A stretch of 64,000 nt of DNA from Angomonas deanei. Taxonomy: Eukaryota; Euglenozoa; Kinetoplastea; Trypanosomatida; Trypanosomatidae. Numbering within the stretch: position 1 is the first letter of the stretch; each line of letters starts with the position of its first letter. The notes beneath the pieces were generated by a model. The model saw nothing but the letters and a program-made list of their open reading frames with translations, was not told the DNA's origin and ran no database searches. A program made the translations under genes and the position numbers. The DNA lies in contig LR877154.1 in assembly GCA_903995115.1 (NCBI GenBank), positions 1 through 64,000 of the forward strand, in the 5' to 3' direction. This document shows positions 1 to 9,990 of the stretch, one piece after another.

Positions 1-457
1 ACTCAACCCTAATCTAATCAAAACCCTAACTCCTAACCTTAACTCCTAACTCCAACTCCCAACCCAACTCCTGACACTAACTAACCCTAACCCTAACTCC
101 TAACCTTAACTTAACTCCTCACCTCGCAACTCCAATCTGCACCCTAACCTTAATTCCAAACTTTTATTTTTAATCTTAATCTAACCCTAACCCTCAATCT
201 CTTAACCCTAACCCTTAACTCTAACCCTAACCCTAACCCTAACCCTAACCCTAACCCTAACCCTAACCCTAACCCCAACCCTAACCCGAACCCTAACTCC
301 TAACCCTAACCCTAACCCTAACCCTAACCCTAACCCTAACCCTAACCCTAACCCTAACCCTAACCCTAACCCTAACCCTAACCCTAACCCTAACCCTAAC
401 CCCAACCCTAACCCTAACCCTAACCCTAACCCTAACCCTAACCCTAACCCTAACCCT
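1..457. repeat. Telomeric / subtelomeric CCCTAA repeat tract
   Basis: From about 205 to 457 the plus strand is an almost uninterrupted array of CCCTAA hexamers, the complement of TTAGGG, in the orientation expected at a left chromosome end. The outer 200 bases are a degenerate version (CTCCTAAC, CTTAACTC and similar). That could be true subtelomeric degeneration or poor read quality at the contig end. No gene is present: open frames across the tract are Leu-Gly dipeptide translations of the repeat. Confidence 0.93.
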
Positions 458-679
458 AATGACGGAGGGCTACGGAGACTGGGAAGATAGCGTATGGTCA
501 CACGTTTTCAAGACACACACACCTTATTCGCATCGGGATATCTTTCTTGTGAGTCGAGAAAAACAGAGAGAGACCAGACAGCGTAGCAGAGAAAGAGAAT
601 GTATTCACCGTTTTCGGGCAGCGTGCTGCCGGTCAAACACATACATTAGAAGGCAAGAAGAACTGGGCACTCAGTCCTC
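458..679 (-). repeat. B2 terminal repeat of the telomeric YR element
   Basis: About 222 bp nearly identical to 1331-1549. Its outer edge (plus-strand AATGACGG) directly follows the last CCCTAA unit of the telomere, so it marks the telomere-side end of the element. Confidence 0.85.
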
Positions 680-1065
680 GCAGGGAGGAACACACACAAA
701 ACAAACAAAAGCATTGTATATTCGAATAAGGTTTACAATTTACAATTTGACCAAACAAAACATGTAAATCGCACAGGAATAAGCTATTGATGTTCTTTGG
801 AATATTGACTAATAAACCACAATTAGCAATACTGGGTGGTCCTCGAGGCTGAAATATAATTAAACTGAATCATTGAACAACTGTTGTTACCTTATCCTAC
901 GTACTACATTCAAGAAATGTACCTTTGTCACCAATAAACAAAAACATGAAAACGTTATTGGTGATTGACACAACAGAATGTAAACTAAACAAATTAACAA
1001 AACTACGTAGGCACAGCGTTCATCAATAAACAATAATTTAAAACTTACAGGTGAGGGTGGGAGGG
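680..1065. other. AT-rich spacer between B2 and A2
   Basis: About 390 bp of AT-rich sequence with no convincing open frame and no copy elsewhere in the window. In split-direct-repeat elements the A2-B2 stretch is non-coding, so this is taken as part of the element's 3' region. Confidence 0.5.
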
Positions 1066-1330
1066 AATCTTAAAAATAATTTTATTAAAAGACTTTTACT
1101 ATAAATAAAAAGAGAAAACGAAAATAAAAATGAACAATTTTTCTTTTCCCCTCCTCCCAAAATACAATTTTGATGTTCGAGTGACTTATCGCAATGCACG
1201 GCATAAATCTACAAGTCACTCGATAAAAAGAAAAGAAAACATTTATTTTTCCAAAATATTTTTCGGCGTCGCGGATCGTTCCGATCTCGCGCCATCGTCA
1301 TGCCGCTTCCAAACCTGCTTGAAAACGGCT
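1066..1330 (-). repeat. A2 terminal repeat of the telomeric YR element
   Basis: About 265 bp matching 7061-7330 apart from scattered small differences. Adjacent to B1 with no spacer. It contains an 8-bp inverted repeat (AGTGACTT/AAGTCACT) around a loop of about 24 bases and a shorter GATCG/CGATC hairpin. Confidence 0.85.
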
Positions 1331-1549
1331 AATGACGGAGGGCTACGGAGACTGGGAAGATAGCGTATGGTCACACGTTTTCAAGACACACACCTTATTC
1401 GCATCGGGATATCTTTCTTGTGAGTCGAGAAAAACAGAGAGAGACCAGACAGCGTAGTTGAGAAAGAGAATGTATTCACGTTTTCGGGCAGCGTGCTGCC
1501 GGTCAAACACATACATTAGAAGGCAAGAAGAACTGGGCACTCAGTCCTC
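1331..1549 (-). repeat. B1 internal repeat of the telomeric YR element
   Basis: About 219 bp nearly identical to 458-679. It lies between the end of the RNase H region and A2, as expected for the internal B copy. The 140 bp between it and the RT-RNase H part is non-coding and contains a short ATT-rich stretch. Confidence 0.85.
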
Positions 1550-1690
1550 TTCTACACCCCCCCTCTCTCCGCAGGTCACGCCGTGGCTAACGTCTTATCC
1601 CCATAGTTGTTATTATTATTATGAATGATTGTTAATGGTGGATGATACCATTATTATTATTACTAACACTACTAAGTCACTCAACGAAAC

Positions 1691-3860
1691 CTAATCCCTC
1701 TGCCAGCGGGCAAAATGTTTCTTTGAGACTGGGCAAACGCAGACCAGAAGCATCCGACGTTCGTATTTCCCCAAAGCTATTATGGTGATGAAACACTCGG
1801 GGAGAGGGTGCCTGCCGGATTCTGTGGACCGGCAATGTAGAAATAGGCCACCAGAATCCCTTCCGTGTATCAACATGTTGTAGGTCAGCTCAAACAAACG
1901 GTTCAGCGTATAGCCTCGTCCGATGCCTCCAAAACCGTTGAGTTTCCGCCGTGCCGCCACAATCGCCTCGTGATCCGTCACGACCGCTACGCGTTTACCT
2001 GCGGTCAATACTCGAGTCTCTATTAGGTATTGCAGGACCTCCACAATGCACATTGGTTCTGCATGGGCACTGTGCTTCCGATTAAACCAAGTCGTGCGCT
2101 CGTCGCCTCTAGGTCCGTAGTAGCGATTCACTACCAACTCGTCGACCCACGCCTTCTGCAGCCCCGTCGCTTCACCGGTCTGCGTATCGTGCACAATGGC
2201 ATCCCATCCGGCATCGGAAGCATCCGTAAAAAACGATAAAGTCATACGCATTCTCATCGTACGTGACTTGCATCTTATCCGACACCCTTGCGTACTCGTT
2301 GCGGGAAAGCAAGCTCTCATTACCCGCCGTAACTCCTCCTGCACCGATGGGGCCACGTGGTTTAGTGCCACGTCCCACTCGCCGCCATTTCGGCTCACCT
2401 CTGTGTAAACGGCACGATACACCTTCAATAAGAAGAACAAGCCTGCTGGATTCTTATTGGTCGTGTGGAACGCAAACAACACTAAGCTGATCATGCTGAC
2501 AAAGCTTCGACACGTGTAGTAGGGGCACTTCCTCATGCATAGGTTTAGCTTGGCTACTGTCTTTGTGGAGTTTCGTACCACTCGCTCCTTCAGCCTAGTG
2601 TCCCACGCATACTCTTCGCCGAGAAAAGTGTTGTTCGCCAATGCCATGCTCAGGAGATTATCACTTGAGGTTCTAAGTAGTACATCCCGGTCCGGTGAAG
2701 TCTCCAGATTCACAGATCGTATGCGTTCCAAAATGCGTCTCACCGTCACCACAAACACTTCTTCCTGTCCTTCACGACCACCTATAATAATGTTGTCTAT
2801 CATGGTTAAAATGGTCACCGGTGTGTCTATATCGACAATGGTGGAAGTGATAGTTTGTCCAACAATCACACTCCACCGGGCCCCAGTGGGAAGCGTCCTC
2901 AACCGGTGGTACTGTCGGTCCTTACCCAAGAAAACAAACTTGTTCCGTACATGGACGTCATGTAGCGGAATCGCATCATAAAAGCTATTAAAGTCTATCT
3001 GCAACAGCCACTTGCAGTGTTTCAACGCTTGTCTCTTCTCTTTAGACGACCGAGGCTTTCAACTCTTGGGAGAGTTTCCACGTCGACCATGCTATTCCAA
3101 ATAGGTTCCTGTAATGAGACGTCGACGTCCCCTTCAGCTCCGTCACATAAAACGCGTTGACACTGTGATACTCGCTTGGTAATCTTCCAAACCGCGTTCG
3201 CGGTCCACCATCGCTGCTGCGCGCATATTGGTCCAAAGCGCGGTTTAACTCGTCACACAGCTCAAACTTTCCTCGCTCGACCGCCAACCGGACGTCCTCC
3301 ATAGAAAGGGAGGTGGTCTTTATCGTTCGTGATGTGCGCATGCCACGGTAGCAGTCCGGTTGTAGAAACTTCTGCACTTCAATCAACATGTCCATCGTTT
3401 TACTGTGTGCCACAGAAAGGCGTAACAGACTCTGTATATCCAGTAAGGACGGGCACTTCAAGTGTAGTGGCCACTGTGGACTTGGATGCAGCTGCATCGT
3501 CTCTAGTCGGGTGCGCCAACTATACGCTTCTTCAAAGTTGCCTTCTCGTTCAAACAAGACAATCATCTCCTCTACGATCGAACACTCTGTTAGCCCTAGA
3601 TCCCGTGTCTTCGGTGCCTTGGCGCCTAGTTCAAAGGACGTCGGAGGCGGCGGAGGGCGACCGCGGCGTGTTCCTGTAGGCCGACGTCCCCTCTTGGTTG
3701 GCGGCCAACGCCCAGGTATCGATGCAGGGTTTCCAACCTCGTATGGCCGCTGATCGCCATCAACTCTCCTTCGGTCAGACCCTGTTCCGCCAGAAAACAC
3801 AAGGCACTCTTTCGTATCGACGGTACAATGGCTCTTTCTTCCACCTGCTTTAAGGCCCAC
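1691..3860 (-). CDS. Reverse transcriptase-RNase H region of the telomeric YR element (fossil)
   Basis: The translated segments carry RT and RNase H signatures. These include an acidic motif A (IDFNSFYDA), a glycine-containing motif B (LPTGARWS), a motif C core (MIDN) where many RTs have YxDD, and a DIRS-type RNase H with FTDASDAGW and a later VTDHEAI block. A Pro/Arg-rich linker (RRGRPPPPPT) precedes the RT. The N-terminal end overlaps the recombinase region in another frame, an arrangement known in DIRS-order elements. The region is not a single open frame. It would reverse transcribe the element RNA in the family's usual life cycle. Confidence 0.75.
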
Positions 3861-4760
3861 AAAGCCTCCTCGCGCCGGTCCTTGGTCTTTGGAAACAGTA
3901 ACTGGTTCGTTCGTCGGTGCGTCATCAACTGGTGCAATTGATCCGCATCCTCGCGGGGGATCGCCTTATGGATTATGTACGTACCGCGAAAATAAGCGCC
4001 CTTTCCTCTCTTCATCGTCACGGAGATGGGTATCATATCCGACCCTAGTTGTGGCGAGAGGAGGGTGGTGGTCTGGGCGTCCCGTGTAGCACCGGTTTGA
4101 AACCAAACATCCCGGATCTTGAGCTTGTCCAAGTCTCCTGCCCGAGCCGCTGCACACCACATTAACCTTAGATACAAAGCAGTCAGTGGCATCGTGTGGC
4201 GAATCTTTCGATGTAAGTCCTGGAATTGACTCACACGGATGACTGCCGTCTCCTTCGAGTCGGACCGCTGCTGCATCCACTTGGAAAACTTGACCGTCTC
4301 CACCCATCTTGGGTACGTCTTGAGATCGATGTCGCACTCCTGATTCGAGTACAGAGGAAGATTGATCAACGCCGACTGAATCAACATCAACTTGCGGACA
4401 AACGTCGCCAAGGTTTAACTTCGCGCCACTGAATCTTTCGCCAGCATGTCGATCACCACCTCGTCGAACGGGGAACACAGGTATGCGGAAGGTAGCTTTT
4501 GGAACCGTTGAAGCCATTTGAGGCGTAGCGCATGTTCCCCACTCTCCTTCTTGTTGAAGTAACAACGGGTGCTCGTGGGGTTTAGTATCCACAATCTCGG
4601 GCAGACAGACCCCCACATGGTTCGTCCTTGTCCGTCTAACTGCCTGCCTGACCCGTTTTTGGAGTGGTATCTGTACGCGCAAGGTAAGTCCCTGCATTGT
4701 CGGATGGGTCCACCTCCATGGCGTTGTCCTGTATCACTTCTTCCGCCTCTAGCGGTATAG
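3626..4760 (-). CDS. Tyrosine recombinase region of the telomeric YR element (fossil)
   Basis: The core shows the phage-integrase family pattern: an Arg box (CAAARAGDLDKLKIRDVW), then HxxR in ISGHTRLETLHRYLG with the final Tyr in HRYLG. This is the enzyme that replaces a DDE integrase in DIRS/Ngaro/VIPER elements and integrates a circular DNA without target duplication, in line with the absence of a visible target duplication here. An upstream segment (WGSVCPR, then about 60 residues) matches the same position in the second element, so the recombinase region starts near 4.7 kb. The frame is interrupted. Confidence 0.8.
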
Positions 4761-4777
4761 TTTCGTATCGTGCGGCA

Positions 4778-4873
4778 GATGTCGCCGTCGTATGAATAAT
4801 TTCTGGTTCTGGTGGTGGGACAACTGATGTCGCCGTCGTCTGATGAATTCCTCATTCTGGTGGTGGGACAGAA
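4778..4873. repeat. 48-bp tandem duplication between protease and recombinase regions
   Basis: Two consecutive units, 4778-4825 and 4826-4873, each start GATGTCGCCGTCGT and end near TCTGGTGGTGGGACA. The unit length is a multiple of three, so it codes for a 16-residue duplication in whichever frame is used. It marks the linker between the Ulp1-like and recombinase parts. Confidence 0.7.
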
Positions 4874-5817
4874 TATGGAACATCATCGGGACTATTCAAG
4901 TACAATCCCACCAGAGCGTACTCACTTCTTGTGCACCACTCGTAATGGTCGTTCACAAAACACGCTCCAACCACAAACTTCCGATGGCCAACGCTCTCTG
5001 GAAGCTGAATAGTCGGTTCGTTGCCTTTCTGAAGAAACAGGGGTCCTGGGCGAGCGGTGCCTACCACCTCTGGTTCACCTTCTCTGCTGGCTTTGCCGAA
5101 CGGCTGTGGTGGATACCCATACAAGTACAAAAGGTCCGCCACATCGTTGGTAGAACCAGAGGCAAGCTTCTTTTTGCCGGCCTGGGACGTTAAGTTGGTC
5201 CACTCCACCAAGCGTTTCTTACCCTCTGCTATGGCGATCATGGCAATTGCAATGAACAGACTTCTCATTTTCGGGTTGTTTTTGAATCGTCTGAGGTGAA
5301 AAGAGTATTTTTCACCGTAATATTGAAGGAGCGAATGTCGCTCACTTTCATTTTTGCCACCCTCCACTATAGGAGAGTACAAGATGTCTTGTACGGCCGC
5401 CAAGAATGTCGGCTTTGGGGAGGGATTTGCAACATACTCGGAGAGGAAGTCTCTCAAGCGTCTTATTTTACTCTTTAGATCCTTAATGGGTGATCTAAAA
5501 AATATGCCCGCGTAGACGGCGAACATATACAGTCCGCAGTCCATGCTGTCCCTTTCTTGACGCTGTATGCTCTGTTCTTTCACCTCAATATTTAATTTCT
5601 TGAGGAAGACTCGGTCAATGTCTCGCCTCACCTGATGGGAGGGAGCCGAGTCGTAATACACCAGTGTCGGTGTACAGTCGGAACGGATGCGAAGGACAGA
5701 CGCGACCCAGTGGCTTCTCGTGTAGATTGGAATGAATAACATCTTCCCGTATTCCGCCAGATGAACAATCTTCTGCAGATACTCGGGGGTTTCCTCTAGA
5801 ATAGATACACATGCCAC
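4852..5817 (-). CDS. Ulp1/C48-like cysteine protease of the telomeric YR element (fossil)
   Basis: An open stretch of about 320 codons has the hallmarks of Ulp1/adenain-type cysteine proteases. These are a His-Trp (SHWVASVLR), an Asp in VYYDSAP about 20 residues on, and the nucleophile segment DSMDCGLYMFAVY. The order His-Asp-Cys and the spacing fit peptidase family C48. After the catalytic domain come about 180 residues of unassigned, Lys-rich sequence. The second element has the same domain in the same place, joined directly to its recombinase. A role as Gag-maturation protease or as a deSUMOylase is inference; the family's known activity is cleavage at Gly-Gly sites of ubiquitin-like proteins or viral precursors. 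The 5' end of the frame is uncertain because no ATG begins it. Confidence 0.7.
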   Translation of the reverse strand: MACVSILEETPEYLQKIVHLAEYGKMLFIPIYTRSHWVASVLRIRSDCTPTLVYYDSAPSHQVRRDIDRVFLKKLNIEVKEQSIQRQERDSMDCGLYMFAVYAGIFFRSPIKDLKSKIRRLRDFLSEYVANPSPKPTFLAAVQDILYSPIVEGGKNESERHSLLQYYGEKYSFHLRRFKNNPKMRSLFIAIAMIAIAEGKKRLVEWTNLTSQAGKKKLASGSTNDVADLLYLYGYPPQPFGKASREGEPEVVGTARPGPLFLQKGNEPTIQLPESVGHRKFVVGACFVNDHYEWCTRSEYALVGLYLNSPDDVPYSVPPPE

Positions 5818-5960
5818 CGTTATTATGTTTTTGTTTTGGAACAGATTTAGGAGAGTGTTCAGCTCCTTGTTGGACGTCTTTCCGTCCTTTAATCCCGCAC
5901 CAAACAGAATGTGGTTTAATTCATGCGTGGCGTTGGAGGTTTTTCCGGCGACTCCACTCC

Positions 5961-6956
5961 CTACGAGTTTTTTGGCAGCGGGTTTCCATAATCGTCTTGT
6001 AATGCAGTCGAATTTCCCCTGCCGTATCCCCTTCCACGGCCGCCTCGTCCTCGGTTACCGGTGGGTTGATTGTTCTGCAGCTGTAGCGTTAACGCGGCGA
6101 AGGTTTCCTGCTGGCTGGTAACGGTTCTTCGCAACAAGGCAATCTCTTGTTCGTTTTCCTTTGAAATACCGCCTCCAAGAAACTCGCTCTTCTCAACTCC
6201 GTCTCGGTAGAACTTGAGGTACGCAGGAGCCTTGGAAGAGCCCCCACTGAAACCGCGGACTTCCTGCAGGATTTCCTCGTTCATATCCTGCAAGCAGGAT
6301 CTAGTGGGAAATAGTGGAATTGTGAATTGATCGAGGTACTTCCCAAACTCAATTTTTATTTGAGGAGGGGAGAGGCTCAAAATCATTACGTTGTGTAACT
6401 TGATCCTGGATGATTCCGACTTTTCCAGAAAGAGCAGCGCCATAAGACGCATCAAACCGCCCTCAAACTTTGCGATGTCCCATATAAGGAGGCAGCAACC
6501 AAGGATGACCTCGTTCTTTGTCAGTTTATTTTCCCTGGCCTTGACGTAAAACTGCGCGCGTGCTTCCTCTCTCCAAGATGTCGATGAAACTTCCAAGTCC
6601 GTCTTTAGTTGACGGAACAACACCTCAACTTCCTCCAGGTGAGGATGCACACGTGCTGTCTCCAATTTTTCGGAGTGTCTCATGAACTCTTTAACAAGTT
6701 CACGAATTCCGGACTCTTCGCGTGTTTGTGTTGGCTGCGGAGCAACTGGGGGGTTGTACACAGAGTATCTTAACTTCAGAAACTCTTTCAGTGAGTCTCG
6801 AACGTCGTCGGGGCACGTTTGCAGATAGTACATGTCAGCAAGCATCGAGCGGCGTATCCTGATCTCGCTTTCTGGAACGTTATGTTCATTCAGAATACCT
6901 CGTACCATCCAATTCCCTTGTGTGGCGTCTCTTGGGCTTCGCGGGGCTCCTTCCAT
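5961..6956 (-). CDS. Gag-like RNA-binding protein of the telomeric YR element
   Basis: A 331-residue open frame starting at ATG 6956. The body is mainly helical-looking and Leu/Glu/Arg-rich, with a likely coiled coil near residues 265-290. The C-terminus is Gly-Arg-rich (NRGRGGRGRGYGRGN), a typical RNA-binding tail. There is no CCHC zinc knuckle. Its position as first ORF after the A1 repeat and before the enzymes is that of Gag in DIRS-order elements. Function is inferred from position and the RGG tail, not from recognised homology. Confidence 0.55.
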   Translation of the reverse strand: MEGAPRSPRDATQGNWMVRGILNEHNVPESEIRIRRSMLADMYYLQTCPDDVRDSLKEFLKLRYSVYNPPVAPQPTQTREESGIRELVKEFMRHSEKLETARVHPHLEEVEVLFRQLKTDLEVSSTSWREEARAQFYVKARENKLTKNEVILGCCLLIWDIAKFEGGLMRLMALLFLEKSESSRIKLHNVMILSLSPPQIKIEFGKYLDQFTIPLFPTRSCLQDMNEEILQEVRGFSGGSSKAPAYLKFYRDGVEKSEFLGGGISKENEQEIALLRRTVTSQQETFAALTLQLQNNQPTGNRGRGGRGRGYGRGNSTALQDDYGNPLPKNS

Positions 6957-7060
6957 GGTACTTCGTGACTGAAACGTTCGGGTTCAGAAGGTGTATTCGG
7001 ATCCTCGGGAAACGGCAACGCCCCCTTGGGTAGCGGCTCTTTTGCGACATTAATCTTAAA

Positions 7061-7330
7061 AATCTTAAAAATAATTTTATTAAAAAGATTTTTACTATAA
7101 ATAAAAAGAGAAAAAACGAAAATAAAAAAATGAACAATTTTTCTTTTCCCTCCCTCCCAAAATACAATTTGATGTTGGAGTGACTTATCGCAATGCACGG
7201 CATAAATCTACAAGTCACTGGATAAAAAGAAAAGAAAACATTTATTTTTTCCAAAATATTTTTCGGCGTCGCGGATCGTTCCGATCCCGCGCCACCGTCA
7301 TGCCGCTTCCAAACTCCGTTTGGAACGGCT
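7061..7330 (-). repeat. A1 5'-terminal repeat of the telomeric YR element
   Basis: About 270 bp matching 1066-1330. The outermost part can fold into a strong hairpin (TTCCAAA, 5-nt loop, TTTGGAA), followed inward by GGATCG/CGATCC and by AGTGACTT/AAGTCACT. It lies about 100 bp upstream of the Gag-like start and probably carries the element's promoter. Its outer edge meets telomeric repeat at 7331. Confidence 0.85.
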
Positions 7331-7348
7331 AACCCTAACCCTAACCCC
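7331..7348. repeat. Interstitial telomeric repeat, three CCCTAA-type units
   Basis: AACCCTAACCCTAACCCC lies exactly between the A1 edge of the first element and an AATGACGG edge resembling the B end of that element. It is the only telomeric sequence inside the window away from the left tip. Confidence 0.9.
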
Positions 7349-7947
7349 AATGACGGTAGGCGCTGCGCGAAAAGACTCTTGTGTTAGATCTCCGTCTTAC
7401 GTCTGGCCCATGGTAGCCAGCTGACATGCCTATGTAGGTCTACCTAGTGGTGGGGTCCAGAGGAAAGACCCGAGAAGCATAAAGGAAAGAGAGAGGGAAT
7501 GGATGGGTATCGTTCTTGTGATTCATCTTGTTCAGTGTGTGGAGGAAATGCCAGATAAATCAGGGGCTGTCGTAAACGATCATACATCTTCAGAATAGAT
7601 ATGGAAAATCTGATACCAACAAACCTTATATCAACAGTGCAATAAAAAGCCACAAAAGTACAAGTTGGGGTTTTGTATACAGAAACATCTCATCTTGTGG
7701 AAACCTTACAAAATAAATTAAAATCGCTCTCATTGTATAAATACTGGTCGAAACGAGGCATTGTAATGGGCTAACCTATTGTATCGGAAAAGAGCAAGAA
7801 AAAAGGGTTTGTATTCCAATGTTTTGGTCCTTGTTCGTGCAAACAAGGAAAGCCAAAACACATACACAAGGAGGGCCGGTTTTACCGACCCACAGGCAAG
7901 CTTTCAATTGGGCTCACTAGCCTGTTGTGCGGAAATCATTCCCCATT

Positions 7948-9990
7948 TCATGTCCCCATAGAGGCGAATGTATGTGTGTCTCCACATCGCCTTTCCGCGA
8001 GCGGTGAATACGTGGAGCGAAGGAATGGAACCGTCAGGTCATTCACCTGAATCTCGCTCACGCTCTCCCCATAGATTTGGAACCGTCGTGACAATGTATC
8101 AGCGGGGTTCTGGGGACCCGCAATGTAGAAGAAAATGATACTTACTTCTTCTTTGAAGAAAAGGTCAAAAACTTTCTGGTAGAGGCGGTTCAGCGTCTTG
8201 CCGCGGCCTATGCCGCCAAAACCATTACATTTCCGCTGCGCCTTCACAATGGCGTCGTGATCCGTCACAATCGCCAAACGCATCCCCCTCTGCAATTTAC
8301 CTTTTTCTTTCAGGTAACGCAACAACTCTATCACGGCACGTGGCTCAGCATGGGCAGAATGCTGTCGGTTAAACAGCTGCTTGGACCGGTAATCCTTTGG
8401 TCCGCCGTAGTGTGTGCTAAGTGGGGCTGCTAGTTCATCGATCCACTGTTGCTGGTAGCACAATACTCGTCCGGAAGCTACATCCTCTACCACGGCTCCC
8501 CATCCGGCAGCCGAAGCGTCCGTAAACGCGACATAATCGTAATCCTCTTCCTTGTACGTAGCGATAATAGGGGAAGGAATCTCTGCCCAGCGGTTTTCCG
8601 CTATCACGGTGGCAATCTCCACCATCACACGGTGTATCTTCGGACTCAAGTGCGGTATGGGCATGTCCCAGTCGAGGCCCGCGCCGACCGTCGAGTAGAC
8701 GGCTCGGTATGCCTTCAACAGGTCGTACATGGAGGCCGGGTTCATGTTAATCGTATGGGCCGTGAACAAAATCAAACGGATGGTACTCGCAAACGTACGA
8801 GCCGTGAAATGGGGCGCTAAACCCACCGATAGGGTCGTCTTGGCCACCGACTTGGTACTGTTTCGAATAAAACGCTGGCCGCTTGTAAAGTCAGAAGTGC
8901 TGTACTCTTCCCCTAGAAAAACATTAGACTTCTCCGATAGGTTCAGGAGGTCCTCGTCCGACATCTGCAACAATGTATTGCGATCCGGTGTCGTGCTCAG
9001 GTGGCACTGCTGTATTCGGTGAAGAATACAACGCACTACACGTAGGAATTCCGTCTCCTCGTTGTCCTGTGCGCTAATCAAAATATTGTCTACCATTGTG
9101 TGAATCACCAAGGTAGTGTCCACATCCACAATCGTGCTCGTAATGGCTTGCGCCACGCAGACGCTCCACGACTGTCGAATCTCCAATCTTCCTGGGTAGT
9201 CCACATGTGGCATATCCTCTTTTCGAATCACCCCTTTGACCAACGGTTCTGTAATCCGTCGTCGACGTCCTTTTAGCTCTAGCACGTAGAACGTATTCAG
9301 TCCATGCCATCCTTCCGATAGTTTGTTAAACGCATTTGGGACAGTGTGTTCCTGGGCGATCGGGTTCTGATACTCGCACTCTTCAAACTTGCCCATATCG
9401 ATCGCTAGCTGGACATCTGCCATACTCAATGAGGTACTCTTCAGTGTCCTTGACGTTCTCAAGCCTTGGTAGTAAGACGGTTGCATGAATGTTTGTACTT
9501 CTAGAAGACGGTCCATGGTCCGCGAATGTGCTACAGGAAGGGTGAGTACCGCCTGCGTATTCAGTAATGGCGGTTTTTTTAAGTGCAAGGGCCATTGTCG
9601 TGTATTGAACGGGATATGGTCAATATTCTCGCGTAACGCCGCTGCCTCAGCCGCTCTCTCGTCATCATCATAATCGTTCAGCTCGTATTCTTTGATGCGG
9701 AGCATCTCGTTTAGAATATCCAACTCTTGTAGCCCAAGCTGCTTTGCCGTCGGCGCCTTGGAGCCTAATTGCTCGGCTGTTGGAGGGGGCGGAGGGCGAC
9801 TGCGGCGAGTTCCTGCAGTGGTGCGTCCTCCCTCGTACGTAGGCGGCCATCGCCCAGGTACCGGTGGTAGGTTTCTTCTCTCGTGTGTCCCGAAATCTTC
9901 ATCATGAGGTGCTGTGGTATCCCCTGCCCCGCCAAAAACTGGATCGCACTGCGGCGAATGGACGCCACGCAGGCCGTCGGGGCCACAGCG
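7948..9990 (-). CDS. RT-RNase H region of the second YR element (fossil)
   Basis: A long open frame matches the RT-RNase H of the first element. It has a Pro-rich linker (RRSRPPPPPT), an RT motif C-like MVDNIL, the RNase H start FTDASAAGWGAVV, TDHDAI, GFGGIGRG and a final AGPQNPADTLSRR segment. The last is typical of RNase H ends in DIRS-type elements. Its upstream end overlaps the recombinase frame, again as in DIRS elements. Parts of the RT core seen in the first element are not present. Confidence 0.72.
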   Translation of the reverse strand, partial: RCGPDGLRGVHSPQCDPVFGGAGDTTAPHDEDFGTHERRNLPPVPGRWPPTYEGGRTTAGTRRSRPPPPPTAEQLGSKAPTAKQLGLQELDILNEMLRIKEYELNDYDDDERAAEAAALRENIDHIPFNTRQWPLHLKKPPLLNTQAVLTLPVAHSRTMDRLLEVQTFMQPSYYQGLRTSRTLKSTSLSMADVQLAIDMGKFEECEYQNPIAQEHTVPNAFNKLSEGWHGLNTFYVLELKGRRRRITEPLVKGVIRKEDMPHVDYPGRLEIRQSWSVCVAQAITSTIVDVDTTLVIHTMVDNILISAQDNEETEFLRVVRCILHRIQQCHLSTTPDRNTLLQMSDEDLLNLSEKSNVFLGEEYSTSDFTSGQRFIRNSTKSVAKTTLSVGLAPHFTARTFASTIRLILFTAHTINMNPASMYDLLKAYRAVYSTVGAGLDWDMPIPHLSPKIHRVMVEIATVIAENRWAEIPSPIIATYKEEDYDYVAFTDASAAGWGAVVEDVASGRVLCYQQQWIDELAAPLSTHYGGPKDYRSKQLFNRQHSAHAEPRAVIELLRYLKEKGKLQRGMRLAIVTDHDAIVKAQRKCNGFGGIGRGKTLNRLYQKVFDLFFKEEVSIIFFYIAGPQNPADTLSRRFQIYGESVSEIQVNDLTVPFLRSTYSPLAERRCGDTHTFASMGT

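Larger units (their letters stand above)
458..7330 (-). mobile_element. YR (VIPER/Ngaro/PAT-like) retroelement with split direct repeats, inserted in telomeric repeat
   Basis: Read on the minus strand the order is A1 (7330-7061), Gag-like part, Ulp1-like protease, tyrosine recombinase, RT-RNase H, B1 (1549-1331), A2 (1330-1066), about 390 bp of AT-rich spacer, and B2 (679-458). A1 matches A2 and B1 matches B2, which is the split-direct-repeat layout known for PAT, Ngaro and VIPER elements of the DIRS order. Both outer edges abut TTAGGG repeats: the telomere at 457 and three units at 7331-7348. The B copies are about 98% alike and the A copies somewhat less, which suggests a fairly recent insertion. 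Compared with its neighbour the coding part appears interrupted about three times, so it is treated as a fossil. Family assignment rests on domain order and repeat layout. Confidence 0.8.

Noticed and set aside
208-501. Open frame of Leu-Gly dipeptides on the minus strand
   Set aside because: It is the translation of TTAGGG telomeric repeats.
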